Source: Rhodoferax ferrireducens (lineage in GTDB: Bacteria > Pseudomonadota > Gammaproteobacteria > Burkholderiales > Burkholderiaceae_C). Taken from it: 64,000 nt of DNA. Each line of letters opens with the position of its first letter. The stretch's first letter is position 1. The notes under the pieces are model-generated. The model was not told the DNA's origin. It worked only from the letters and a program-made list of their open reading frames with translations, and ran no database searches. Location of the stretch: the NCBI RefSeq assembly GCF_003347515.1, contig NZ_QEII01000318.1, positions 82,994 through 146,993 on the forward strand, given 5' to 3'. Shown here piece after piece: positions 1-9,591 of this stretch. The position numbers and the translations under genes are program-made.

Positions 1-912
<912 letters not shown>

Positions 913-927
913 GTGCAAGGTGCTGCT

Positions 928-1215
928 ATGCCCAAAGCCGCTCACGCTTCGCAAGCCAAAGTGCTGACCGATATCCCCAATATCGGAAAGTCCATCGCGC
1001 AAGACTTGCGCGGCCTGGGCATTACGACGCCGGCCCAGGTGGCTGCCATGGACCCGATTGCGGTGTATGACGCCTTGCGCACCCCTATGGGGCATCGGCA
1101 CGATCCCTGTGTGCTGGACACTTTTTTGGCTGCCAAGGACTTTATGAGCGGCGGTCCTGCGCTGCCTTGGTGGCACTTCACGCCGCTGCGCAAGGCTATG
1201 AAGCTGGGGGCTTGA
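928..1215 (+). CDS. Small helix-hairpin-helix protein (Cdd1 / pathogenicity-locus type)
   Basis: 95-residue protein 15 bp after pccB. Residues about 11-30 carry the helix-hairpin-helix signature IPNIGKSIAQDL followed by GITTPAQVAAMD, a DNA-binding fold. The second half (GHRHDPCVLDTFLAA, then a Trp-rich PWWHF) matches my memory of the small Cdd1/pathogenicity-locus family, sometimes labelled mitomycin-resistance protein. The ATG at 928 is the first in frame and lacks a strong Shine-Dalgarno sequence, so translation may be coupled to pccB. Its cellular role is unknown, and a link to carboxylase function is not implied beyond co-orientation. Confidence 0.75.
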   Translation: MPKAAHASQAKVLTDIPNIGKSIAQDLRGLGITTPAQVAAMDPIAVYDALRTPMGHRHDPCVLDTFLAAKDFMSGGPALPWWHFTPLRKAMKLGA

Positions 1216-1253
1216 TAGATATGAGACTGAAAGCTGTGAGCCTATTTCGTTCC

Positions 1254-1341
1254 GGGTCAGGCTGCCTGGGTGCTCTGCTTCGTGTCCCCCGGCCTTCGGC
1301 CTCCTCCTTGACCTGCGCAGAACACCCAGGCAGCCTGACCC
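1254..1341 (-). repeat. Structured repeat copy A1 (covarying arms around a purine-rich core)
   Basis: A perfect 19-nt inverted repeat (1254-1272 with 1323-1341), extended inward by about five more pairs, encloses a core that reads on the minus strand GTCAAGGAGGA, inner hairpin GGCC-GAA-GGCC, then GGGGGACACGA. It is followed 44 bp later by copy A2 in the opposite orientation. Together they occupy most of the 333 bp between the HhH gene and pccA. No credible gene lies in this gap, although short spurious frames arise from the repeats. Confidence 0.85.
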
Positions 1342-1385
1342 TTCCGTTGCGTGGTTTTCTTGGCCGCAGAAAAGACCATTCGCAG

Positions 1386-1475
1386 CGGCAGGCTTGGGGT
1401 ATCTGCCGCGGCGAAGTCAAGGAGGAGGCCGAAGGCCGGGGGACATGAGCGGCGGCGGATACCCCAAGCCTGCTG
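1386..1475 (+). repeat. Structured repeat copy A2
   Basis: Arms at 1386-1409 and 1452-1475 pair over about 24 positions, with a perfect 16-nt section (GCAGGCTTGGGGTATC, 1388-1403, with its complement at 1458-1473). The core at 1415-1447 reads GTCAAGGAGGA, inner hairpin GGCCGAAGGCC, then GGGGGACATGA. It is the back-to-back partner of A1. Its end is about 70 bp upstream of the pccA start, so if transcribed it would lie in the pccA leader. Confidence 0.85.
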
Positions 1476-1548
1476 CGGGCTCATACGGGCGAAGACTTGG
1501 TTTTGTACTGAATTCCAATCTTGCCGATTTCATAAAGTTAGGAAACCT

Positions 1549-3603
1549 ATGTTTACAAAAATACTGATAGCCAACCGTGGCGAGATTGCCTGCCGAGTCA
1601 TCAAGACGGCCCAAAAAATGGGCATCAAGACCGTCGCCGTGTATTCGGATGCCGACCGCGACGCCCGCCACGTACTGCTGGCCGACGAGGCCGTCAACAT
1701 CGGCCCGGCGCCCAGCCGCGAGAGCTATTTGCTGGCCGACAAAATCATTGCGGCCTGCAAGCAGACCGGCGCGCAGGCGGTGCACCCTGGCTACGGCTTC
1801 TTGAGCGAGAACGCCGGTTTTGCCAAGCGCGTCGAAGAAGAGGGCATTGTCTTCATTGGCCCCAAGCACCACTCTATTGCCGCCATGGGCGACAAGATCG
1901 AGTCGAAAAAACTCGCTGGCAAGGCGGGCGTCAACTGCATCCCTGGCGTCAATGATGCGATTGATACGCCAGAGCGCGCCGTCGAGATTGCCCAGGGCAT
2001 CGGGTATCCCGTCATGATCAAGGCCAGTGCCGGCGGCGGTGGCAAAGGCCTGCGCGTGGCCTTCAACGACAAGGAAGCTTTCGAGGGCTTCACCAGCTGC
2101 AAAAACGAGGCGCGCAACAGCTTTGGCGACGACCGCGTGTTCATCGAGAAATTCGTCGAGGAACCGCGCCACATCGAGATCCAGCTGATTGGCGACAGTT
2201 TTGGCAATGTGGTTTACCTGAATGAGCGTGAATGCTCGATCCAGCGCCGCCACCAGAAGGTGATTGAAGAAGCGCCATCACCTTTCATCTCTGAAGCGAC
2301 GCGTAAAGCCATGGGCGAGCAGGCCGTGCAATTGGCCAAGGCCGTGAACTACCAAAGCGCGGGTACGGTGGAGTTTGTGGTCGGCAAGGACCAGAGCTTT
2401 TACTTCCTGGAAATGAACACCCGCTTGCAGGTGGAACACCCGGTAACCGAGTGCATCACCGGCCTCGATTTGGTGGAGCTGATGATTTGCGTCGCTGCCG
2501 GCGAGAAGCTGCCGTTGACGCAAGCCGAGGTCAAGCGTGACGGCTGGGCGATCGAATGTCGCATCAACGCCGAAGACCCATTCCGCAACTTCCTGCCCTC
2601 CACTGGACGCCTGGTGCGCTTCCAGCCACCGACCGAGACCATGTTTTCAGCCGATACCAGCCAGTGGTATGGCGTGCGGGTCGACACCGGCGTGCAGGAT
2701 GGTGGCGAAATTCCCATGTTTTACGACTCAATGATCGGCAAGCTGATCGTGCACGGCAAAGACCGGCTCGATGCGATTGCCAAGATGCGTGAGGCCCTGA
2801 ATGGCTTTGTGATTCGCGGCATCAGCAGCAACATCCCGTTTCAGGCGGCTTTGCTGGCGCACCCCAAATTTGTCGCTGGGGACTTCAACACCGGCTTCAT
2901 TGCCGAAAATTATGCGCAAGGCTTTCGGGCCGAAGACGTGCCGCACGACGACGCCGACCTGCTGATCGCGCTGGCGGCGTTTGTCAACCGCAAGTACCGC
3001 AACCGCGCCACAAAAATCAGCGGTCAGATGGAAGGTCATGAGGTCGAGGTGGGAGAAGATTTTGTCGTGGTGACCCTGGGTCAGCAAGGCAGTTCCACGC
3101 CAACCCCAGTATCGGTCACGGATTTTGAAGGAAAAACAGGCTCTAGCGCAATCACAGTGGGCGCTAACAGCTACAAAATATGTAGCAACTACCGCCTCGG
3201 CGAGGTTCGCATCACGGGCACTTGCAACGGTGATCCGTTCACGGCCCAGGTCGAACGCGGTGGTCTGGCGAGCAAGAACCCGCTGGCCATCCGGGTCTCG
3301 CACAACGGCACGCAGATTGACGCGCTGGTGCTTTCCAAGCGTAGCGCCGAGCTGTATGCCCTGATGCCTTACAAGGCGCCGCCGGACATGAGCCGCTACG
3401 TGTTGTCGCCCATGCCGGGCCTGCTGGTTGAAGTGGCGGTGCAGCCCGGCCAGAAGGTGCAGGCCGGTGAGCGCGTGGCCGTGATCGAGGCCATGAAGAT
3501 GGAGAACGTGCTGTTTGCCGCGGCCGACGGCGTGGTGGGCAAGGTGCTGGCGACCAAGGGCGAGAGCCTGACGGTGGACCAGGCGATTGTGGAGTTCGTC
3601 TGA
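1549..3603 (+). CDS. pccA: Propionyl-CoA carboxylase alpha chain (biotin carboxylase + biotin carrier)
   Basis: 684 residues, normal for the family. Carboxylates biotin with ATP and bicarbonate and hands CO2 to PccB. The ATG at 1549 follows AGGAAACCT; an upstream in-frame extension is repeat-derived and was rejected because the family begins MFTKILIANRGEIA. Biotin carboxylase spans about residues 1-450, with the ATP-grasp glycine loop KASAGGGGKGL near 157 and EMNTRLQVEHPVTE near 289-302. A BT-like linker follows, then the biotin carrier domain with AMKM and biotinyl lysine K650. Codons 528-547 in the linker are a 57-bp interspersed repeat (see separate entry), which should add about 19 residues relative to relatives. 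The stop is 2 bp before the epimerase-like gene, indicating an operon. Confidence 0.95.
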   Translation: MFTKILIANRGEIACRVIKTAQKMGIKTVAVYSDADRDARHVLLADEAVNIGPAPSRESYLLADKIIAACKQTGAQAVHPGYGFLSENAGFAKRVEEEGIVFIGPKHHSIAAMGDKIESKKLAGKAGVNCIPGVNDAIDTPERAVEIAQGIGYPVMIKASAGGGGKGLRVAFNDKEAFEGFTSCKNEARNSFGDDRVFIEKFVEEPRHIEIQLIGDSFGNVVYLNERECSIQRRHQKVIEEAPSPFISEATRKAMGEQAVQLAKAVNYQSAGTVEFVVGKDQSFYFLEMNTRLQVEHPVTECITGLDLVELMICVAAGEKLPLTQAEVKRDGWAIECRINAEDPFRNFLPSTGRLVRFQPPTETMFSADTSQWYGVRVDTGVQDGGEIPMFYDSMIGKLIVHGKDRLDAIAKMREALNGFVIRGISSNIPFQAALLAHPKFVAGDFNTGFIAENYAQGFRAEDVPHDDADLLIALAAFVNRKYRNRATKISGQMEGHEVEVGEDFVVVTLGQQGSSTPTPVSVTDFEGKTGSSAITVGANSYKICSNYRLGEVRITGTCNGDPFTAQVERGGLASKNPLAIRVSHNGTQIDALVLSKRSAELYALMPYKAPPDMSRYVLSPMPGLLVEVAVQPGQKVQAGERVAVIEAMKMENVLFAAADGVVGKVLATKGESLTVDQAIVEFV
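3132..3188 (-). repeat. Interspersed TAGCT/GCGC repeat, copy 1, inside pccA
   Basis: Read on the minus strand it gives TTGCTACATATTTTGTAGCT, then GTTAGCGC, a variable spacer, GCGCTAGAGCC and a T-run. This is the same plan as the copies at 13661, 43597 and 47260 (ATAGCT, YTGCGC, then GGGCTAGAG or GGACTAGA, then a pyrimidine-rich end). It is 57 nt, a multiple of three, and keeps the pccA frame open, coding for GSSAITVGANSYKICS between the carboxylase and biotin-carrier domains. Confidence 0.8.
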
Positions 3604-3605
3604 CC

Positions 3606-4088
3606 ATGAGCCGCCCTTTCAAAGTGCTGGGTATCCAGCAAATCGCCATTGGCGGCCCCGACAAAACCCGGCTGCAGAAGCTCTGGGTCGAGATGTTGGG
3701 CCTGGAAGTGACCGGCACCTTCCGCAGCGAGCGCGAAAACGTGGATGAAGACATCTGTGCCATCGGCAGCGGCCCGTTCAAGGTCGAGGTTGACTTGATG
3801 CAGCCGCTGGACCCGGATAAAAAACCGGCCGTGCACACCACGCCGCTGAATCACGTCGGTCTGTGGATTGATGACCTGCCTCGCGCGGTGGAGTGGCTCA
3901 CAGTCAAAGGCGTACGCTTCGCTCCGGGCGGCATCCGCAAGGGGGCCGCGGGCTTTGACATCTGTTTTCTGCACCCCAAGTCCAATGAAGAATTCCCCAT
4001 CAGCGGCGAGGGGGTTTTGATCGAGTTGGTGCAGGCGCCGGCGGAGGTCGTTGTGGCCTTTGGCAAACTCGCGGCAGGAGCGATCTGA
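3606..4088 (+). CDS. mce: VOC-fold protein, probable methylmalonyl-CoA epimerase
   Basis: 160-residue vicinal-oxygen-chelate protein beginning 2 bp after pccA. Methylmalonyl-CoA epimerase interconverts the (S) and (R) forms, the step after propionyl-CoA carboxylation. Visible features are the paired beta-alpha-beta-beta-beta modules, with QQIAIGGPD early, LNHVGLWIDDLPRAVEWL in the middle and GEGVLIELVQAP at the end, giving His and Glu metal ligands at the expected places (H in LNHVG, E in IELVQ). The assignment rests on fold plus operon position; another glyoxalase-family lyase remains possible. No RBS distinct from the pccA end was needed, which suggests translational coupling. Confidence 0.72.
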   Translation: MSRPFKVLGIQQIAIGGPDKTRLQKLWVEMLGLEVTGTFRSERENVDEDICAIGSGPFKVEVDLMQPLDPDKKPAVHTTPLNHVGLWIDDLPRAVEWLTVKGVRFAPGGIRKGAAGFDICFLHPKSNEEFPISGEGVLIELVQAPAEVVVAFGKLAAGAI

Positions 4089-4251
4089 CGTTGCGGTGTT
4101 GTGGTTGGGGTAAATGTTTGCGTTACGTCAAGAACTGACGCGACTATGGGCTCCCACTAGGGGATTCACCTGAGCGTTTTTTTGCACGCAGGCGTAGACT
4201 GTTTCCACCCCCAGCCGCTGCTGCGGCGCAAGCGGGGCAGAGGAGACAGAT

Positions 4252-6084
4252 TTGCAGCCTACCAATCTGACCGATCCGGCTTATTTCCACAAAGTCGTTG
4301 ACTGTCAATGGGCCTGCCCGGCCCACACCCCCGTTCCTGAATACATCCGCCTGATTGGTCAGGGTCGCTACAGCGATGCCTACATGATCAATTGGGTGTC
4401 CAACGTGTTTCCCGGTATTCTGGGTCGCACCTGTGACCGGCCTTGCGAGCCCGCTTGCCGGCGCGGGCGGGTCGAGGAAAACAATGGCGAGAAACCCGAA
4501 CCGGTGGCGATCTGCCGGCTCAAGCGCGTGGCCGCCGACTTCAAGGACGACGTGAAAGGACGCATGCCGACGCTGGCGCCGCGCAACGGCAAACGTATTG
4601 CCTGCGTAGGCGCGGGGCCGTCTTCGCTGACGGTGGCGCGCGACTTGGCACCCTTGGGTTACGAGGTGACCGTATTCGATGGCGAGGCCAAGGCGGGCGG
4701 TTTTATCCGCACACAGATTCCGCGCTTTCGTCTGCCTGAGTCGGTGATTGACGAGGAGACGGGTTACATCCTGGATTTGGGTGTGGCGTTCAAAAGCGGC
4801 CAGCGCGTCGAGTCCATGAAGGCTTTGCTGGCACAGGGTTATGACGCCGTGTTTGTGGGTTGCGGGGCGCCCCGAGGGCGCGGCCTGGAGTTGCCGGGTC
4901 GCCAGGAGGCGGCGGCTCACATTCACATTGGTATCGATTGGCTGGCCTCGGTCTCGTTTGGGCATATCACCAGCGTAGGTCAGCGGGTCATCGTGCTCGG
5001 TGGCGGCAACACGGCCATGGACTGCTGTCGTTCGGCCCGGCGTCTGGGCGGCACCGATGTGAAGGTGATTGTGCGCAGTGGTTTCGATGAAATGAAAGCC
5101 TCGCCTTGGGAAAAGGAGGACGCAGTTCACGAGGGCATCCCGATCATCAACTTCCATGTGCCCAAGAGTTTCGAGCATCAAGACGGTCGATTGCTGGGCA
5201 TGAAGTTCGAGGTGGTCGAGGCGGTGTATGACGGGCAGGGCCGTCGCAGCCTGGTGGCGATCGGCGCGCCGGACGTGTTCTTTGCCTGCGATACCGTGCT
5301 GGTGGCGGTGGGCCAGGAAAATGCCTTTCCGTGGATCGAGCGCGACAGCGGCATTGCATTCGATCGCAGCGGGCTGCCGCTGCTGGGCAAGGGTACTTTT
5401 CAGTCCACCGTGCCTCAGGTATTCTTTGGCGGTGACGCCGCTTTCGGGCCCAAGAACATCATCACCGCAGTGGCGCATGGACACGAGGCGGCGGTATCGA
5501 TCGACCGGCTGTTGCATGGCGAAAACCCGGCCCGTCGTCCGGCACCGATGACCAACCTGATGTCGCAAAAAATGGGCATACACGAGTGGAGTTACCACAA
5601 CGACGTGTCGGTTGACACGCGTTTTAAAGTGCCGTGGGCCAAAGCCGAAGTGGCCCTGGCCAGCATCCGGGTGGAGGTGGAGCTGGGCTTCGACGCTGCT
5701 ACGGCCTTTCGGGAAGCCAGCCGCTGCCTGAATTGCGATGTACAGACGGTGTTCAATCGGGAAACCTGTATTGAATGTGATGCTTGTGTCGACATCTGCC
5801 CCATGGACTGCATCACCTTCACCGCCAATGGAGAGGAGGCTGACCTGCGCACCCGGTTGAAGGCGCCGGCGCTGCATGCCGGGCAGGACCTTTATGTGTC
5901 GGGTGAACTGAAAACAGGGCTCGTCATGGTGAAGGATGAAGACGTGTGCTTGCACTGCGGTTTGTGCGCCGAACGCTGTCCCACGGGCGCATGGGACATG
6001 CAGAAGTTCCTGCTCGACACGACCCAGGCGGGTCCGCAATGTCGTGATGGAAAAACCGGTAAACGTGTTCTGGAGGCCGCATGA
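4252..6084 (+). CDS. korC: GltD-like FAD/NAD(P) oxidoreductase with C-terminal ferredoxin domain (third Kor subunit)
   Basis: 610 residues from a TTG start preceded by GAGGAG at about 10 nt; no better ATG exists upstream. N-terminal cysteines (DCQWACPAHTP, then RTCDRPCEPACRRG) match the 4Fe-4S domain of glutamate-synthase small subunits. GAGPSSL near 120 is the FAD site and VLGGGNTAMDC near 247 the NAD(P)H site. The C-terminus holds two 4Fe-4S motifs, CIECDACVDICP and CLHCGLCAERCP (about 500-580). Its stop overlaps korA (ATGA). A three-subunit 2-oxoglutarate:NADP oxidoreductase with such a flavin subunit is known from Azoarcus evansii, so it probably links korAB electrons to NADP(H). Upstream, 4089-4251 holds only a weak hairpin with a T7 run at 4177-4183. 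Confidence 0.85.
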   Translation: MQPTNLTDPAYFHKVVDCQWACPAHTPVPEYIRLIGQGRYSDAYMINWVSNVFPGILGRTCDRPCEPACRRGRVEENNGEKPEPVAICRLKRVAADFKDDVKGRMPTLAPRNGKRIACVGAGPSSLTVARDLAPLGYEVTVFDGEAKAGGFIRTQIPRFRLPESVIDEETGYILDLGVAFKSGQRVESMKALLAQGYDAVFVGCGAPRGRGLELPGRQEAAAHIHIGIDWLASVSFGHITSVGQRVIVLGGGNTAMDCCRSARRLGGTDVKVIVRSGFDEMKASPWEKEDAVHEGIPIINFHVPKSFEHQDGRLLGMKFEVVEAVYDGQGRRSLVAIGAPDVFFACDTVLVAVGQENAFPWIERDSGIAFDRSGLPLLGKGTFQSTVPQVFFGGDAAFGPKNIITAVAHGHEAAVSIDRLLHGENPARRPAPMTNLMSQKMGIHEWSYHNDVSVDTRFKVPWAKAEVALASIRVEVELGFDAATAFREASRCLNCDVQTVFNRETCIECDACVDICPMDCITFTANGEEADLRTRLKAPALHAGQDLYVSGELKTGLVMVKDEDVCLHCGLCAERCPTGAWDMQKFLLDTTQAGPQCRDGKTGKRVLEAA

Positions 6085-7931
6085 AGCGCATCGAAGCCAT
6101 CAACGATTTCGTCATCAAATTTGCCAATGTCAACGGCTCCGGTTCGGCGTCCGCCAATGAACTGTTCGCCAAGGCTATTTTGCGCATGGGGGTGCCGGTG
6201 AGCCCGCGCAACATCTTTCCCAGCAACATCCAGGGCATGCCCACCTGGTATGAAGCGCGGGTGTGCGAGAAAGGCTACCAGGGGCGGCGCGGCGGCGTGG
6301 ACATGATGGTGGCGATGAATCCGCAGACCTGGGACGCGGATCTGGCGGAAATCGAGCCCGGTGGTTATCTGTTTTACGACAGCACACGGCCTGTTCCCCC
6401 TTCCAAATTCCGCGAAGACATTCACGTCATTGGCATGCCTTTGACCGAGATCAGCAACGCAGCCTATGCCGATCCCCGGCAACGCCAATTGTTCAAGAAC
6501 ATCATTTACGTCGGTGCCTTGTCGGTGCTGCTGGACGTCGAAGCCGATGTGTTCGAGAAGCTGTTTGCGCAGCAGTACAAGGGCAAGGAGATGTTGCTCG
6601 ACGCCAATGTGCGGGCGCTTCACCTGGGGCGCGACTATGTCAAACAGCATCTGGACGCGCCGCTGGGCATCCGGGTCCGCCGCGCGGACAAGGTGGGCCA
6701 GCAGATCTTTACGGATGGCAACAGTGCTGCCGCACTGGGTTGCGTCTATGGCGGCGCTACGGTCGCCGCCTGGTATCCCATCACACCTTCGTCGTCCGTG
6801 CCGGAGGCATTTCAGAAGTACTGCGACAAGTACCGGGTAGACCCCGCAACCGGCCAGCATTACTACGCTATCGTGCAAGCCGAAGACGAATTGGCTTCTA
6901 TCGGCATGGTCGTGGGCGCGGGCTGGAACGGGGCGCGGGCCTTTACTGCGACCTCCGGGCCCGGTGTGTCGCTGATGACAGAGTTTATTGGCCTGGCCTA
7001 CTTCGCCGAAATCCCGGTGACCATCATCAACGTGCAGCGCGGCGGGCCCTCCACCGGCATGCCGACCCGCACACAACAATCCGATTTGCTCAGCTGCGCC
7101 TATGCCTCGCATGGCGACACCAAGCATGTGCTGCTGTTTCCGGAAGACCCGTACGAGTGCTTCGAGCACGCCGCTGCCGCGCTCGATCTGGCGGACCGTT
7201 TGCAGACGCCCATCTTCGTGATGACTGACCTGGATATCGGCATGAACCAGCGACTGTGCAAGCCCTTTGTGTGGGACGACGCGCAGGCCTACGACCGCGG
7301 CAAGGTCATGACGGCAGCCGAACTCGAAGCCGGGAAGGATTTCGGTCGCTACAAGGACGTCGATGGCGACGGCATTCCCTGGCGCACGCTACCTGGAACG
7401 CACCCGAGCAAAGGCAGTTTCTTCACGCGTGGCACCACGCGCGACCCCTATGCGCGTTACTCCGAGCGTGGACCGGACTACATCTACAACATGGAACGCC
7501 TGCTGCGCAAATTCAAAACGGCGGCTGATCTCGTGCCGCAGCCGGTGCTGCGCCAAGCGGATAACCCGACCCGCGTTGGTGTACTCTACTTTGGTTCGAC
7601 CAGTCCGGCCATGCAGGAAGCGCTGGACGTGCTCACGGAAGAGGGCATCGATCTGGACGCCATGCGCTTGCGGGCGTTTCCTTTTCCCGAGTCGGTCAAT
7701 CGCTTCATCGCCACGCACGACAAAGTGTTTGTCGTCGAGCAAAACCGGGATGCACAAATGCACATGCTCCTGGTGAATGAGCTGGCCGTCGATCCTGCGC
7801 GCCTCATCAAGGTCTTGCACTACGACGGCACACCCATCACCGCGCGCTTTATCACCCAGTTCATTGAGAAGAGTCTGCAACCGGCATCACCGCCCATTCA
7901 ATTGACGCCCCTGCACAAGGAGGCCGCATGA
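6081..7931 (+). CDS. korA: 2-oxoacid:ferredoxin oxidoreductase, fused gamma-alpha subunit
   Basis: 616 residues. The gamma domain comes first (about 1-190: NVNGSGSASANELFAKAILRMG, then GYQGRRGGVD) and the alpha (pyrimidine/core) domain follows (about 205-600: AAAWYPITPSSSVPEAF-like region, QAEDELASIGMVVGAGWNGARAFTATSGPG, and GGPSTGMPTRTQQSD). This gamma-alpha fusion is typical of aerobic-type KorA. With KorB it would catalyse reversible oxidative decarboxylation of a 2-oxoacid with CoA. Starts overlap on both sides (ATGA with korC and korB) point to strict translational coupling. Substrate preference (2-oxoglutarate versus pyruvate or branched-chain acids) is inferred from the KorA-like size and arrangement and is not proven. 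Confidence 0.88.
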   Translation: MKRIEAINDFVIKFANVNGSGSASANELFAKAILRMGVPVSPRNIFPSNIQGMPTWYEARVCEKGYQGRRGGVDMMVAMNPQTWDADLAEIEPGGYLFYDSTRPVPPSKFREDIHVIGMPLTEISNAAYADPRQRQLFKNIIYVGALSVLLDVEADVFEKLFAQQYKGKEMLLDANVRALHLGRDYVKQHLDAPLGIRVRRADKVGQQIFTDGNSAAALGCVYGGATVAAWYPITPSSSVPEAFQKYCDKYRVDPATGQHYYAIVQAEDELASIGMVVGAGWNGARAFTATSGPGVSLMTEFIGLAYFAEIPVTIINVQRGGPSTGMPTRTQQSDLLSCAYASHGDTKHVLLFPEDPYECFEHAAAALDLADRLQTPIFVMTDLDIGMNQRLCKPFVWDDAQAYDRGKVMTAAELEAGKDFGRYKDVDGDGIPWRTLPGTHPSKGSFFTRGTTRDPYARYSERGPDYIYNMERLLRKFKTAADLVPQPVLRQADNPTRVGVLYFGSTSPAMQEALDVLTEEGIDLDAMRLRAFPFPESVNRFIATHDKVFVVEQNRDAQMHMLLVNELAVDPARLIKVLHYDGTPITARFITQFIEKSLQPASPPIQLTPLHKEAA

Positions 7932-8983
7932 CCTACCTCGCAAAACCAGTGCTTCACCACCCGTCGCTGACCACCAACAAAGTTGGCTACACCCGGCGGG
8001 ATTACGAAGGCCGCATCTCCACCCTGTGCGCCGGCTGCGGCCACGACTCGATTTCGGCGGCCATCATCCAGGCGTGCTGGGAACTGGACATTGAGCCGCA
8101 CCGCGTGGCCAAGCTCTCGGGCATTGGCTGCAGTTCCAAGACGCCGGACTACTTTCTGGGCGCTTCGCATGGTTTCAATACCGTGCATGGGCGCATGCCG
8201 TCCGTGTTGACCGGCGCTAATTTGGCCAACCGCGACCTGCTGTACCTCGGCGTGTCAGGTGACGGCGACTCGGCGTCCATCGGACTGGGCCAGTTTGCCA
8301 ACGCCATGCGCCGCGGTGTGTGCATGGCCTATATCGTGGAGAACAACGGGGTTTATGGCCTGACCAAGGGCCAGTTTTCCGCCACGGCAGACCGGGGTTC
8401 CAAAAGCAAAAAGGGTGTAATCAACAGCGACAGTCCGATTGATCTGGTGGGGCTCGCCCTGCAACTGGGTGCCACCTATGTGGCTCGCAGCTTTTCGGGT
8501 GACAAGGCGCAACTGGTGCCTCTCATCAAGGGTGCCATCGGGCATGGCGGGGCCGCGTTCATTGATGTCATTAGCCCCTGTGTGACCTTCAACAACCATG
8601 GCGGTAGCACCAAGAGCTACGACTACGTGCGCCAGCACAACGAGGCGGTCAGCCGAATTGATTTCATCACGCCACACAGTGAAATTACCACCGACTACGC
8701 ACCGGGCGAGGTGGTGGAAGTGCCACAACATGACGGCACCAGCCTGCGACTGCGCAAACTGCACACCGACTACGATCCGACCGATCGCTATGCTGCCTTG
8801 AGCTATATCAATGCGCATCAGGCCCGTGGCGAAGTGGTGACCGGCTTGCTTTATCTGGATCCGCTCGCCACAGACCTGCATTTGGCGCTCAACACCAGTG
8901 ACACGCCACTCAACCAGTTGGACGTCGCCCAGTTATGTCCGGGTTCGGCGGCGCTTGACCGGCTCAACGCCTCCCTTCGCTGA
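7928..8983 (+). CDS. korB: 2-oxoacid:ferredoxin oxidoreductase, beta subunit (TPP-binding)
   Basis: 351 residues, the usual size for KorB. Holds the thiamine diphosphate site GDGDSASIG followed by IVENNGVYGLTKGQ, and the cysteines that bind its 4Fe-4S cluster in CAGCGHDS, GIGCSSKTPDYF and ISPCVTFNNH. The start overlaps the korA stop by four bases. A long C-terminal part (after about 230) with DYVRQHNEAVSRIDFITP and a second half rich in charged residues is normal for the KorB family. It works with KorA (and probably the flavin subunit upstream) in the cytoplasm. Confidence 0.9.
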   Translation: MTYLAKPVLHHPSLTTNKVGYTRRDYEGRISTLCAGCGHDSISAAIIQACWELDIEPHRVAKLSGIGCSSKTPDYFLGASHGFNTVHGRMPSVLTGANLANRDLLYLGVSGDGDSASIGLGQFANAMRRGVCMAYIVENNGVYGLTKGQFSATADRGSKSKKGVINSDSPIDLVGLALQLGATYVARSFSGDKAQLVPLIKGAIGHGGAAFIDVISPCVTFNNHGGSTKSYDYVRQHNEAVSRIDFITPHSEITTDYAPGEVVEVPQHDGTSLRLRKLHTDYDPTDRYAALSYINAHQARGEVVTGLLYLDPLATDLHLALNTSDTPLNQLDVAQLCPGSAALDRLNASLR

Positions 8984-9008
8984 TTTTGATGTGAGCAGGA
9001 GCGAAATC

Positions 9009-9449
9009 ATGTCTGAACGTACCGTTTTTCAATCCATGTCACAGCGACATGTGGTGAGCCTGCCTCCGAAAGCCAGCGTGTGGGAGGCTGCGTGTGTCAT
9101 GACCAAAGCCAACTGCGGCAGCGTTCTGATCATCGACAGCGCAGGGGTTATGCAAGGCATTCTGACCGAGCGTGACCTGATGACCCGCGTGCTGGCCAAG
9201 GCCCTGAATGCCGAAAAGACGCTGGTGTCCGAGGTGATGACGCACCAGCCCCAGTGCGTTGCGCCTGAGACGACCGTGCCAAATGCGGTGCTCATCATGA
9301 TTGAGCGCGGATTCCGGCACTTGCCCATTGTGTCTTCGACCGGCAAAATTCTGGGCGTTTTCTCAGTTCGTGATGCCCTGCCGCGCGAGATTGGCAACGC
9401 CGTTAGTCTTGCCGAATTTCATGACCAGGTGAATGATGCGCTTGGGTAA
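9009..9449 (+). CDS. Tandem CBS-domain protein
   Basis: 146 residues, beginning 26 bp after korB with GAGCAGGAGC as the RBS and so probably the last gene of the kor unit. Two CBS motifs fill the protein: residues about 8-65 (SVLIIDSAGVMQGILTERDL) and about 75-130 (FRHLPIVSSTGKILGVFSVRD). CBS pairs bind adenine nucleotides such as AMP, ATP, SAM or NAD(P)H and usually serve as energy or redox sensors. No catalytic domain is attached, so it may modulate the Kor enzyme or bind a partner; this is inference from position. Chosen start: the ATG at 9009; an upstream in-frame extension overlaps korB and was discarded. Confidence 0.85.
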   Translation: MSERTVFQSMSQRHVVSLPPKASVWEAACVMTKANCGSVLIIDSAGVMQGILTERDLMTRVLAKALNAEKTLVSEVMTHQPQCVAPETTVPNAVLIMIERGFRHLPIVSSTGKILGVFSVRDALPREIGNAVSLAEFHDQVNDALG

Positions 9450-9591
9450 GGCCTTGCCAAGTCGCTTGTTCACGCTCCTGCGGGCGGCATTTTGGGATAA
9501 ATTTTGAAGCACGGATTGAATTTGTAAGCTTGCCGCTGGACTCCAGCCTGTATAAGGGCGGGTAAATTAAAACTATGAGCGAGACTGAGTC

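Noticed and set aside
1254..1475. CRISPR array or retron for the structured repeats
   Set aside because: No regular direct repeats with spacers, no cas or reverse transcriptase gene, and the copies are inverted and internally paired.
4177..4183. Intrinsic terminator before the KorC-like gene
   Set aside because: A T7 run exists, but the preceding stem (GCTC...GAGC with an inner CCC-GGG) is weak and bulged.
4144..6039. Long antisense open frame of 631 codons opposite the KorC-like gene
   Set aside because: Shadow of GC-rich codon usage: no family motif, and the plus-strand frame has clear Fe-S, FAD and NADPH motifs. The same holds for 44511-46751 opposite transketolase and 32191-33678 opposite cbbO.
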